Source: CAIKZZ01 sp035604595
GTDB taxonomy: Bacteria > Pseudomonadota > Gammaproteobacteria > Steroidobacterales > Steroidobacteraceae
Direction: 5' to 3'
Assembly: GCA_035604595.1 (NCBI GenBank)
Contig: DATNIE010000032.1
Coordinates: 1-64,000 of the forward strand
DNA: 64,000 nt
The translations under genes and the position numbers were made by a program. Positions within the stretch are counted from its first letter, which is position 1; each line of letters begins with the position of its first letter. Below, piece after piece: positions 35,342 to 42,994 of the stretch. The notes below the pieces were generated by a model. It was not told the origin of the DNA. It searched no databases and was given only the letters and a program-made list of their open reading frames with translations.

Positions 35342-36121
35342 GTGGCGGAGAGGGTCACGCGCGCCATCCTGAGGACTCCCGGCCGCAGCTTCGCTGCCGG
35401 CCTGACAGTTGCCGGGGGCGGCGCGCCGGACCTTAGTCTCGCGCTCGCTCAGCACGAGGCCTATGCGAAGGCGCTCGGGGGCTGCGGCCTTGCGCTCACG
35501 GTGCTGCCTGCCAACGAGCGGTTTCCCGACGGAACGTTCGTCGAAGACACCGCGGTTCTGACGCCGCGCGCGGCGATCGTGACCCGGCCCGGCGCACCGA
35601 GCAGACTCGGGGAGATCGACTCGATCGCCGAGACGCTCCGCGGCGTGTATCCGACGGTACTGCACATCGAGCCTCCCGGGACCGTCGATGGCGGGGATGT
35701 GTGCGAGTGCGATGGCCGCTTCCTGATCGGCGTCTCTTCGCGGACCGACGCCGTCGGCGCAGAGCAGCTCGCGGGGTTCCTCCGTGACCTCGGCTACCGG
35801 GCGACGCTGATCGACATCCGGGGCTCGCAGACGCTGCTGCACCTCAAGACGGGGCTCAGCTACCTGGGTGACGGGCGGCTCGTGGTGTCGAGCGACGTGC
35901 CGCAGAGCGCGAACCTGATGGACTTCGAGCGCATCGCGCTGGAGCCATCTGAGGCGTACGCGGCGAACTGCATCCGCGTCAACGATCGCGTGCTCGTCGC
36001 AGCCGGCTACCCGCGTTTCGCTGAGCGCCTCGCGCGTCTCGGGCTCGACCCGTTACCGCTCGGGATGTCGGAGTTCCGCAAGATGGACGGCGGACTCAGC
36101 TGCCTGTCGCTCAGGTTCTGA
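35342..36121 (+). CDS. ddaH: Dimethylarginine dimethylaminohydrolase (DDAH)-like
   Basis: A 259-residue protein of the guanidino-group-modifying pentein fold. Substrate carboxylates D63 and D69 in FPDGTFVEDTAV, D116 in TVDGGDV, the catalytic H167 in LLHLKTG and the nucleophile C254 in GGLSCLSLRF keep the spacing of known DDAH enzymes. DDAH turns asymmetric dimethylarginine or monomethylarginine into citrulline plus dimethylamine or methylamine. The start is GTG, one base after the hydratase stop, and it is the last gene of the carnitine-type operon. Its presence widens the likely substrate range of the locus to methylated arginine. The gene is convergent with the enolase-superfamily gene (15 bases). 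Confidence 0.9.
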   Translation: MAERVTRAILRTPGRSFAAGLTVAGGGAPDLSLALAQHEAYAKALGGCGLALTVLPANERFPDGTFVEDTAVLTPRAAIVTRPGAPSRLGEIDSIAETLRGVYPTVLHIEPPGTVDGGDVCECDGRFLIGVSSRTDAVGAEQLAGFLRDLGYRATLIDIRGSQTLLHLKTGLSYLGDGRLVVSSDVPQSANLMDFERIALEPSEAYAANCIRVNDRVLVAAGYPRFAERLARLGLDPLPLGMSEFRKMDGGLSCLSLRF

Positions 36122-36136
36122 ACGCGGCCCGCGCGC

Positions 36137-37288
36137 TCAGGCCATTCGCGTCCGCTGAAGCGCGTCCTCGTCCACGCTGTAGCCGAGACCGGGTGCGCCC
36201 CCGAGATCGATCCAGCCGCCAGCTCCGACCCGCAACGGTTCGGCCATCATGAAGTCGCGCCGCTCGAGTCCCCACTCCGGCGGATCGAACGGGTACTCGA
36301 GGAACGGCGCGTCCACGAGCCCCGCCGTCAGCTGGGCGTTGGCCATCACCCCCATGCCGTTGGTCCAGGTATGCGGCGTGAAGAGCACGTTGTGCTCGGC
36401 CGCCATCAGCGCGACGCGCCTCAGGCCCGTGATGCCCCCGACGAGCGCCGCATCCGGCTGCAGCACGTCGAGGCACCGGTCGCTGAGCAGGTCGCGAAAC
36501 CCCTGCAGCTCGCGCGTCATCTCGCCGCCCGCGATCCGAATGTCGGTCGCATCGCGCAGCGCGCGCATGCCGGCCCTATCCGCCCGGTGCAGCGGCTCCT
36601 CCATCCAGTAGACCCCGACGCGCTCGAGCTCGCGGGCGACGGCGAGCGCGTCCTTGAACGTCCACGCGGCGGCGGTGTCCCACGGCATCCGCCAGCCCTG
36701 GTTGCAATCGACCATCAGCTCGAGCCGATTCCCGACCCGCGCACGCGCGGCCTCGAGGGCCCGGATGTCGTCGCGCCAGTCACCGCGGTGAAAGCGTATT
36801 TTGAGGGCCGCGAACCCCTGTTCGAGCATGCGCTCGGCGCACTCTGCCATTGCTCCGGGATCGCGCAGCGTGCCGCTCGAGGCATACGCCCGGACCCGGT
36901 GCGACAGCCCGCCGAGCAGCTTCCAGCATGGCTGGCAAGTGATCTTGCCGGCCAGGTCCCACAGCGCCAGGTCGAGCGGCCAGCAACGCCCGTAGTGGAA
37001 CTCGAGATTGGAGAGCACGCGGTAGTGCCGCTCGAGCAGCATCGGGTCGTGGCCGATGAACAGGTGCTCGTGGCCGGCGAAGCCCACCATCAGGTCGCCG
37101 GAACCGAGTCCGACGAGGCCGGTGTCGGTCGTGACCCGCACGATCGTCGCATCGAAGTGAACGCGGGGCTTGGTGTCCCAGCTCGCATGGAACGGCGGGT
37201 CGAACCGGAGCCGGTGATGGGTGACTTCGATCGCCGCGATGCGGTGCTCGGCAGCCCGCGCGATCGCCGGTCGCGGCCGGGCGCTCAC
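36137..37288 (-). CDS. Enolase-superfamily enzyme, mandelate racemase subgroup-like
   Basis: A 383-residue full-length member. After the N-terminal capping domain, the second-strand motif is K163-I-R165 instead of the common Lys-x-Lys. Metal ligands are D194 (VDCNQGW), E230 (WMEEPL) and E256 (GGEMTRE). D279 and H306 (LFTPHTWTNG) supply the opposite acid-base side. Such enzymes abstract the alpha-proton of a carboxylate for racemisation, epimerisation or dehydration. In betaine catabolism, HpbD, an epimerase for proline betaine and hydroxyproline betaine, belongs to this superfamily, so a betaine epimerase is one option; sugar-acid dehydratase is another. The GTG start overlaps the stop of the aldehyde dehydrogenase (GTGA). 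Confidence 0.85.
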   Translation of the reverse strand: MSARPRPAIARAAEHRIAAIEVTHHRLRFDPPFHASWDTKPRVHFDATIVRVTTDTGLVGLGSGDLMVGFAGHEHLFIGHDPMLLERHYRVLSNLEFHYGRCWPLDLALWDLAGKITCQPCWKLLGGLSHRVRAYASSGTLRDPGAMAECAERMLEQGFAALKIRFHRGDWRDDIRALEAARARVGNRLELMVDCNQGWRMPWDTAAAWTFKDALAVARELERVGVYWMEEPLHRADRAGMRALRDATDIRIAGGEMTRELQGFRDLLSDRCLDVLQPDAALVGGITGLRRVALMAAEHNVLFTPHTWTNGMGVMANAQLTAGLVDAPFLEYPFDPPEWGLERRDFMMAEPLRVGAGGWIDLGGAPGLGYSVDEDALQRTRMA

Positions 37289-38790
37289 TTGTAGGCCGTC
37301 CAGATCGTCTTGAGGTCGGCGTACTTGTCGATCGCATGCGGGGAGCGGTCGCGCCCGAAACCGGACTGCTTGAAGCCGCCGAACGGGGTGGCGAGCGAGG
37401 AGCGATCGTAGGTGTTGACCCAAACCGTCCCGCCGCGCAGCGCGCCGGACAGGCGGTGGGCGACGTTCATATCGGCGGTCCACACTGCCGCCGCGAGGCC
37501 GTAGATCGAGTCATTGGCGAGCCGCAACGCTTCCGTCTCGTCGCGGCAGGCCGACACCGTCAGCACCGGCCCGAAGATCTCCTCGCGCGCGACCCGCATC
37601 GATGGCCTGACATCGTCGAGCGCGGTCGCCTCTACGTAGTACCCGCCGGTGTCGGCCATCGCCTGGCAGCCGCCGAAGGCCACGCGCGCACCCTCGGCCA
37701 CACCTGATTCGATGTAGCCGAGCACGCGCACCAGGTGGCCGCGGTCGATCAGCGCTCCCATCTGCGTTGCCGGGTCGAACGGATGGCCGAGCGTGATGGT
37801 CGAGGCGACACGCTCGATGCCGGCGATCAGGGCATCGCGCACGCGCTCGTGCACGATCACGCGCGAGCCCGCATGGCAGGTCTCACCCTGGTTGTAATAG
37901 ATTCCCCAGGCGATACCGGAGGCCGCCGCCTCGAGGTCGGCGTCGGCCATCACGACGTGCGGGCTCTTGCCGCCACACTCGAGCGCGACGCGCTTGAGAT
38001 TCGACTCTCCGGCGTAGCGCATCATGAGCTTGCCGACCTCGGTCGAGCCGGTGAAGCTGACCATGTCGACGTCCGGATGCAGCGCGAGCGGCTTGCCGGC
38101 CTCCTCGCCGTAGCCCGGCACGACGTTGAGAACGCCCGGCGGCAGGCCCGCCTCGAGCGCGAGCTCGCCGAGCCGGATGGCCGTCAGCGGCGACTGTTCG
38201 GCCGGCTTCAGGACCACCGAGTTGCCCGCGAGCAGCGCAGGTCCCAGCTTCCAGGCACTGATGATCAGCGGATAGTTCCACGGCACGATCGCCGCCACCA
38301 CGCCGAGCGGCTCGCGTCGGATCAGCGCCAGCTCGTTGGGTCCCGTCGGCGCGATCTCGTCGTAGAGCTTGTCGGCGAACTCGGCGTAATAGGCGATGCA
38401 GTCGGCGGCGAACGGCACGTCGACGTTGACGGAGTTGAGGATCGGCTTGCCGACGTCGAGCGTTTCGAGGATCGCGAGCCGTTCGAGATCGGCGCGTATC
38501 AGTTCCGCGAACCGGCTCAGCACCCGCCTGCGGTCCTTCGGGTCCGCGTGTCGCCACAGGCCGCGCTCGAAGCTGCGCCGCGCCGCGGCCACCGCCGCAT
38601 CGACGTCGGGCGACTCGCAGCGCGCGACCGCCGCGACCATCCGGCCGTCGATGGGGCTTATGTCGTCGAAGCTGCGGCCACTCAGCGCGCTCGTGAGCTT
38701 GCCGTCGATGAACGCACGGCCTTCAATCGGGAGGGCCCGGGCGCGCTGCTGCCAGGTGGCGCGGTCGCGAGTCGCGAGTGTCTCCGTCAC
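37285..38790 (-). CDS. Aldehyde dehydrogenase, PuuC/KauB-like (aminoaldehyde type)
   Basis: A 501-residue enzyme with N172 (PWNYP), K195 (VVLKPAEQSP), E271 (LECGGKS) and C305 (GETCHAGSR). It resembles PuuC and KauB, enzymes that oxidise gamma-guanidinobutyraldehyde, gamma-aminobutyraldehyde and related aminoaldehydes, and is clearly a paralogue of the copy at 12042. It follows the iron-type alcohol dehydrogenase by 4 bases and overlaps the enolase-superfamily gene, suggesting an alcohol to aldehyde to acid sequence. It is also the best local candidate for the aldehyde made by the AruI-like decarboxylase. Substrate inferred. Confidence 0.92.
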   Translation of the reverse strand: MTETLATRDRATWQQRARALPIEGRAFIDGKLTSALSGRSFDDISPIDGRMVAAVARCESPDVDAAVAAARRSFERGLWRHADPKDRRRVLSRFAELIRADLERLAILETLDVGKPILNSVNVDVPFAADCIAYYAEFADKLYDEIAPTGPNELALIRREPLGVVAAIVPWNYPLIISAWKLGPALLAGNSVVLKPAEQSPLTAIRLGELALEAGLPPGVLNVVPGYGEEAGKPLALHPDVDMVSFTGSTEVGKLMMRYAGESNLKRVALECGGKSPHVVMADADLEAAASGIAWGIYYNQGETCHAGSRVIVHERVRDALIAGIERVASTITLGHPFDPATQMGALIDRGHLVRVLGYIESGVAEGARVAFGGCQAMADTGGYYVEATALDDVRPSMRVAREEIFGPVLTVSACRDETEALRLANDSIYGLAAAVWTADMNVAHRLSGALRGGTVWVNTYDRSSLATPFGGFKQSGFGRDRSPHAIDKYADLKTIWTAYK

Positions 38791-38794
38791 GGGT

Positions 38795-39952
38795 TCAGTG
38801 CTCCGTCAAGACTGCAGTCGCGAACCTCAGCAGATCCGCATCCGCGACCGTTCGCCGGTTCGACTGACGCATCGCGGCGTTTTCCGGGCGCGCCATCTGC
38901 GCGGCGAGCGCCGCCGGGGTCACGTGGTCGTGGCCCTCGCCGGCGAGCGAGACCTTGACCCCCGAATCGCGCAGCAGGCGGTCGAACGCCGCCGGGAGCC
39001 GGCGCGCCTCGCGGGGCTCGCCCATCGCCGCAGCGGCGGCGGCGAAGCGCCCGTCGGGATCCTCGGCCACGTTCCAGGGGAGCGTCGCCCGGAGCGCAAG
39101 CCCGACCGCGCGCCCGTGGTGCACGGGGCGGAGCGAGGCGAGCGCGTGGCCGATGTTGTGCGCGATCGCGGTGCCGCAGTTGTCGATGCCAATCCCGGCG
39201 AGCGTCGCCGCCCATTGCAGTCCCGCGCGTGCAGAGAGGTCCCCGGGCGCGGCCACGGCCCGGCGCAGGTGCCGCACGACGAGCGCGATCGCCCGGTGGC
39301 AGTAGAGGTCATTGACCTCGTTGGCATTGGCATTCGTCGATGCCTCGATCGCATGCACCAGCGCGTCAATGCCGGTGGCCGCGGTCAGCGCGGCAGGCAA
39401 GCCCGTCGTCAGCACCGGATCGAGCACGATCAGCACGGGCTTGAGCTCATCGCCCCAGAGCCACACCTTGGCGCCGTCCGCGGCGGCGAATACCGCCGTG
39501 CGCGTCGCTTCCGATCCCGTCCCGGACGTTGTCGGCACGCACACCGAGACGAGCCGGGTCGCCGGAAAAGGATTGGCGCAGAGCCCATAGTGGCTTGCAC
39601 CCGCGCGCCCCGCGGCGATTGCGGCGATCGCCTTGCCGACGTCCATCGCCGAGCCACCGCCGAGCCCGACCACCATCGCGACGTGCTCGCGGCGCGCGAG
39701 CTCGGTGGCGGCATCGACCTGCGCCATCGTCGGATCGCTCTTCAGGTCGCTGAAGCGGAGGACGCCGAAGCCCGCCCGGCCGAGCGCCGCCGCCGCCGTG
39801 TCGATGGCGCCGCTCGGACCGAGTCCCGGATCGGCGACGAGGAGCACGCCACTCTTGGCGGGCACGCGGCCCGCCAGCGCCGTGCCGAGCGTCTCGAGTG
39901 ACCCGGCACCCTGCGTGATCTCAGGTACCCGTGCCAGTGAAATAGCGCTCAT
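38795..39952 (-). CDS. Iron-type (class III) alcohol dehydrogenase
   Basis: A 385-residue member of the iron-containing alcohol dehydrogenase family. The NAD-binding GLGGGSAMDVGKA (97-109) and the SGTGSEAT segment are present. Metal ligands are D196 and H200 (GIDALVHAIEAS), H265 (AIAHNIGHAL) and H279 (PVHHGRAVG). ATG 39952 has GGGAG five bases upstream; the frame remains open further upstream in unrelated sequence. As first gene of a three-gene unit it would make the aldehyde used by the neighbouring aldehyde dehydrogenase. The gene is divergent from a LysR regulator, its probable controller. Confidence 0.92.
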   Translation of the reverse strand: MSAISLARVPEITQGAGSLETLGTALAGRVPAKSGVLLVADPGLGPSGAIDTAAAALGRAGFGVLRFSDLKSDPTMAQVDAATELARREHVAMVVGLGGGSAMDVGKAIAAIAAGRAGASHYGLCANPFPATRLVSVCVPTTSGTGSEATRTAVFAAADGAKVWLWGDELKPVLIVLDPVLTTGLPAALTAATGIDALVHAIEASTNANANEVNDLYCHRAIALVVRHLRRAVAAPGDLSARAGLQWAATLAGIGIDNCGTAIAHNIGHALASLRPVHHGRAVGLALRATLPWNVAEDPDGRFAAAAAAMGEPREARRLPAAFDRLLRDSGVKVSLAGEGHDHVTPAALAAQMARPENAAMRQSNRRTVADADLLRFATAVLTEH

Positions 39953-40255
39953 GTGACTCCCGTGTGCGGCGGGCGATCCAGGCCGTGCCGCAGAGCCCGA
40001 TCTGGCGCCGCGACTGTGCGTACACCCTGCCCGCGCCGCAGGTCGACCCGACGCCGGCCGCCAGAGTTCCACAGTTGCCAGGACCATAGAAGCCGAGAAA
40101 TTGGATCGGGGGCATCGTAAAAAGGCATTGGCGGGCGCGCCCTCGTTGGCCCACGCTTCGCACCGTGGCAGCCGCGATGCTGCACCGCAGCGCCGCGGGA
40201 CGCGACGTAGAATGAGCACCGGTCCGCAGGGACTCGGGCCGAGGAGGGACGACCG
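39953..40255. other. Divergent intergenic region between alcohol dehydrogenase and LysR genes
   Basis: 303 bases without a convincing gene. A less GC-rich patch near 40085-40130 (with AGAAATTGGATC and CGTAAAAAGGC) is the likeliest promoter area. The LysR ribosome-binding site GGAGGGA ends a few bases before 40256. No clear dyad for LysR binding was found by eye. Confidence 0.45.
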
Positions 40256-41221
40256 ATGGACAGAGTGCGGATCGACCGGCGGTGGCTGCCGCTCAATGCA
40301 TTGCGGGCCTTCGAGGCGGTCGCCAAGCACGGCAGCTTCACCGGGGCCGCGAACGCGCTGCTGATCTCCCAGAGCGCGCTGTCGCGCCATGTGATATCGC
40401 TCGAGAAGCTGATCGGCGTGCAGCTGTTCGAGCGCCGCCCCCACTCGCTCGTGCTCACCAAGGCCGGCCAGCACCTGCTGCCCGCAGTCGCCAAGTCGTT
40501 CGACCGGCTCGAGTACTCGCTCGATGAGGTCAAAAGCTCGCGCGCCCCGACGCTGCGGACGCTGCGCGTCCAGATGCCACCGACCTTCGCGGTGCACCTC
40601 GCGGTGCCCATCCTGAGGGACTTCCGCCGCGCCAACTGCGAGGTCGAGATCGATCTCGTCAGCCCCTACGGCGTCGGCCCGCCGCCCAGCGACGTCGACG
40701 TCGCGGTGGTGTACTCGAAGCCCACCGTCACCGACTCGGTCAGCGACCTCTTATGGCCAGTCCGGCAGGGGATCCTGTGCCACCCCGGCCTCGCGGAGCG
40801 CCACGCGGGCAAGGATCTCGCAACGTTCATCCAGGACAACGAGCTCATCCACGTCCGGATTGACAACCTGCCGCGTCATTACTTCTGGGGTCAGTTCGCG
40901 CGCCAGGCCAATCTCGGGCCGGTCAGCTTCGAACGCGGCCTTGTATTCGACACGGCGTTGCTGGCCGTGCAGTACGCGCTCAGCGGCGAGGGCCTGGCAC
41001 TCGTTGACCTCAACATGTTTCGCGACGACATCGAGGCGGGCCGGCTGGTCTGCCCGTTCGACGACACGCTGGACGATGGCTTCGGCTATTACCTGATCAC
41101 CGACCCCGAGGCGCTGAGCGACACCGCGATTGCGTTGTTCCGCTCGTGGCTGATCGAGCATTTCGGGCAACGCAAGGCCGGGGATGAGTCCCGCGTGCGT
41201 CTCGCGGTCTCGAATGAATGA
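40256..41221 (+). CDS. LysR-family transcriptional regulator (GcvA-like)
   Basis: A 321-residue regulator. LPLNALRAFEAVAKHGSFTG, ANALLISQSALSRHVISL and LIGVQLFERRPHSLVLTKAG form the DNA-binding head; the effector domain follows with little deviation from the family. It starts at ATG 40256 behind a strong GGAGGGA. It is flanked by the divergent alcohol dehydrogenase operon and, 129 bases downstream on the same strand, the MttB-family gene, so either may be its target. It shares the GcvA-type opening with the regulator at 5023. Confidence 0.92.
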   Translation: MDRVRIDRRWLPLNALRAFEAVAKHGSFTGAANALLISQSALSRHVISLEKLIGVQLFERRPHSLVLTKAGQHLLPAVAKSFDRLEYSLDEVKSSRAPTLRTLRVQMPPTFAVHLAVPILRDFRRANCEVEIDLVSPYGVGPPPSDVDVAVVYSKPTVTDSVSDLLWPVRQGILCHPGLAERHAGKDLATFIQDNELIHVRIDNLPRHYFWGQFARQANLGPVSFERGLVFDTALLAVQYALSGEGLALVDLNMFRDDIEAGRLVCPFDDTLDDGFGYYLITDPEALSDTAIALFRSWLIEHFGQRKAGDESRVRLAVSNE

Positions 41222-41350
41222 AGCCGCTGTCCGCCGCGGCGCACGCGGCTCCATCGGATCGTATCGCGGTTTTGGCCGCCGGCTGTGCCCGCCCCGCGCC
41301 GCGCGTGCCGCGATCAGCCGTTCCATCCAGAGCCCCGGAGTAGCCCCCGC

Positions 41351-42907
41351 ATGAGAGAGCGCGATGAGCAGGCAGGCCGCCGCAACCGGCGCCGGCCCGG
41401 GCAGCCCGAGGCCAGCCACGCCGTATTCGACCGCACCGGCTCGTATCGCCACCTGCGCAATCCGTTCGAGCCGCTGAAGGTGTTCTCCGACGACGAGGTC
41501 GCCTCGATCCATGCCGCGGCCCTGACGATCCTCGAGACGCAGGGCATGCGGGTGCTGCTGCCCGAAGCGCGGCGGGTCTATGCGACCGGCGGCGCGACCG
41601 TCGATGAGGCGACGCAGATGGTGCGGATCGACCGGGGCCTCGTGACCGCCTCGATTGCAACCGCGCCGCGCGAGATCACGCTGCACGCCAAGGACCCCGC
41701 ACGGAACATGCCGATATTCGGCCGGCACGTCGCGTTCTCGCCGACCTCCGGACCGCCCAACATCATCGACACGAAGGGCGGGCGCCGGTCCGGGACCTTC
41801 GAGGACTTCTGCAACCTGCTGAAGCTGACGCAGAGCTTCGAGGTGTTGCACGTGCTCGGCGGCGGAGTCGAGCCGCAGGACATACCGGTCCAGGTGCGGC
41901 ACCTGCAGACGACCCGCGCGATGCTGACCCTGACCGACAAGATTCCGCTGCCCTTTGCGCGGGGTCCGGGGCAGAACGCCGACAACTTCGAGCTGATCCG
42001 GATCGCCTACGGCCTCAGCCCGGAGGAGTTCCGCTCGCGGCCGTACACGGCCACCGTCATCAACACCAACTCACCGCTCCAGCTCGACATCCCGATGGCC
42101 GGCGGCATCCTCGACTACGCCGCGGCGGGGCAGGTGCTGGTCATCACGCCGTTCACGCTCGCCGGGGCGATGGCGCCGGTGACGATCGCCGGGGCACTGA
42201 CGCTCGCGCACGCCGAGGCGCTCGCCGGTCTCACGCTCGCGCAGATCGTCCGGCCCGGGGCCCCGATCGTCTACGGCAGCTTCACCTCGAACGTCGACAT
42301 GAAGTCGGGCTCGCCCGCCTTCGGTACGCCCGAGTACGTCAAGTCCTCGTTCGGCGCCGGCCAGCTCGCGCGTCATCTCGGGATCCCGTGGCGGTCGTCC
42401 AATGCCACCGCCTCGAACACGCCCGACGCCCAGGCGGCGTACGAGTCGCAGATGAGCCTGTGGGGCGCGCTGCTGGGCGGGTCCAATTTCATAGTGCACG
42501 CCGCCGGCTGGCTGGAGAGCGGGCTCGCGACGTCCTATGAGAAATTCATGCTCGACATCGAGATGCTGCAAATGTTCGCAGAGATCTTCCAGCCGCTCGG
42601 CGCGACCGCGGCGGATCTCGCGCTCGAGGCCATCGCCGAGGTGGGTCCGAGCGGGCACTTCTTCGGCTGTGCACACACCATGGAACGCTACCGGAGCGCG
42701 TTCTACGCCCCGCTGGTCTCGGACTGGCGGAACTTCGGCCAGTGGGCCGAGGCCGGCTGCCACACGGCCACCGAGCGGGCGAGCATGCTCTGGCAGGAGA
42801 CCCTCGCCCGCTACGTCGCGCCGACGCGTGACCCGGCTGTCGTCGAGGCGCTCGACGCCTTTGTTGCGCGTCGCACCGCCGAGGGCGGCGCGCCGCCGGT
42901 CAGCTGA
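41351..42907 (+). CDS. MttB-family (trimethylamine methyltransferase superfamily) protein, non-pyrrolysine
   Basis: A 518-residue member of the MttB superfamily. Recognisable blocks are FSDDEVASIHAAALTILETQGM, VNTNSPLQLDIPMAGG-like HxxN region at about 236-250, GAMAPVTIAGALTLAHAEAL and the C-terminal WQETLARYVAP. The frame is read through without an amber codon, so pyrrolysine is not used. Non-pyrrolysine relatives in anaerobes demethylate quaternary amines (glycine betaine, proline betaine, carnitine) onto a corrinoid protein. No corrinoid protein or reactivator is visible here, so the methyl acceptor is open. The next gene is a dimethylglycine-dehydrogenase-like enzyme. Start ATG 41351 was chosen because the upstream frame is unlike the family. 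Confidence 0.87.
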   Translation: MRERDEQAGRRNRRRPGQPEASHAVFDRTGSYRHLRNPFEPLKVFSDDEVASIHAAALTILETQGMRVLLPEARRVYATGGATVDEATQMVRIDRGLVTASIATAPREITLHAKDPARNMPIFGRHVAFSPTSGPPNIIDTKGGRRSGTFEDFCNLLKLTQSFEVLHVLGGGVEPQDIPVQVRHLQTTRAMLTLTDKIPLPFARGPGQNADNFELIRIAYGLSPEEFRSRPYTATVINTNSPLQLDIPMAGGILDYAAAGQVLVITPFTLAGAMAPVTIAGALTLAHAEALAGLTLAQIVRPGAPIVYGSFTSNVDMKSGSPAFGTPEYVKSSFGAGQLARHLGIPWRSSNATASNTPDAQAAYESQMSLWGALLGGSNFIVHAAGWLESGLATSYEKFMLDIEMLQMFAEIFQPLGATAADLALEAIAEVGPSGHFFGCAHTMERYRSAFYAPLVSDWRNFGQWAEAGCHTATERASMLWQETLARYVAPTRDPAVVEALDAFVARRTAEGGAPPVS

Positions 42908-42994
42908 TCGCGGGCGGCGCGAGGCGCACCCATGGCCGCACGGCTGTGGGGCGCGCTTCATTCAAACAGTCAGTCAGGGAGCCGGGGACGGGGT

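Noticed and set aside
38795..39369. Second frame inside the alcohol dehydrogenase gene
   Set aside because: Overlapping frames on the same strand are Arg/Thr-rich shadows; the iron-type alcohol dehydrogenase motifs fix the true frame.
41351..42907. Possible pyrrolysine-containing MttB
   Set aside because: The frame is read to its normal end without any in-frame amber codon, and no pyl genes are present.
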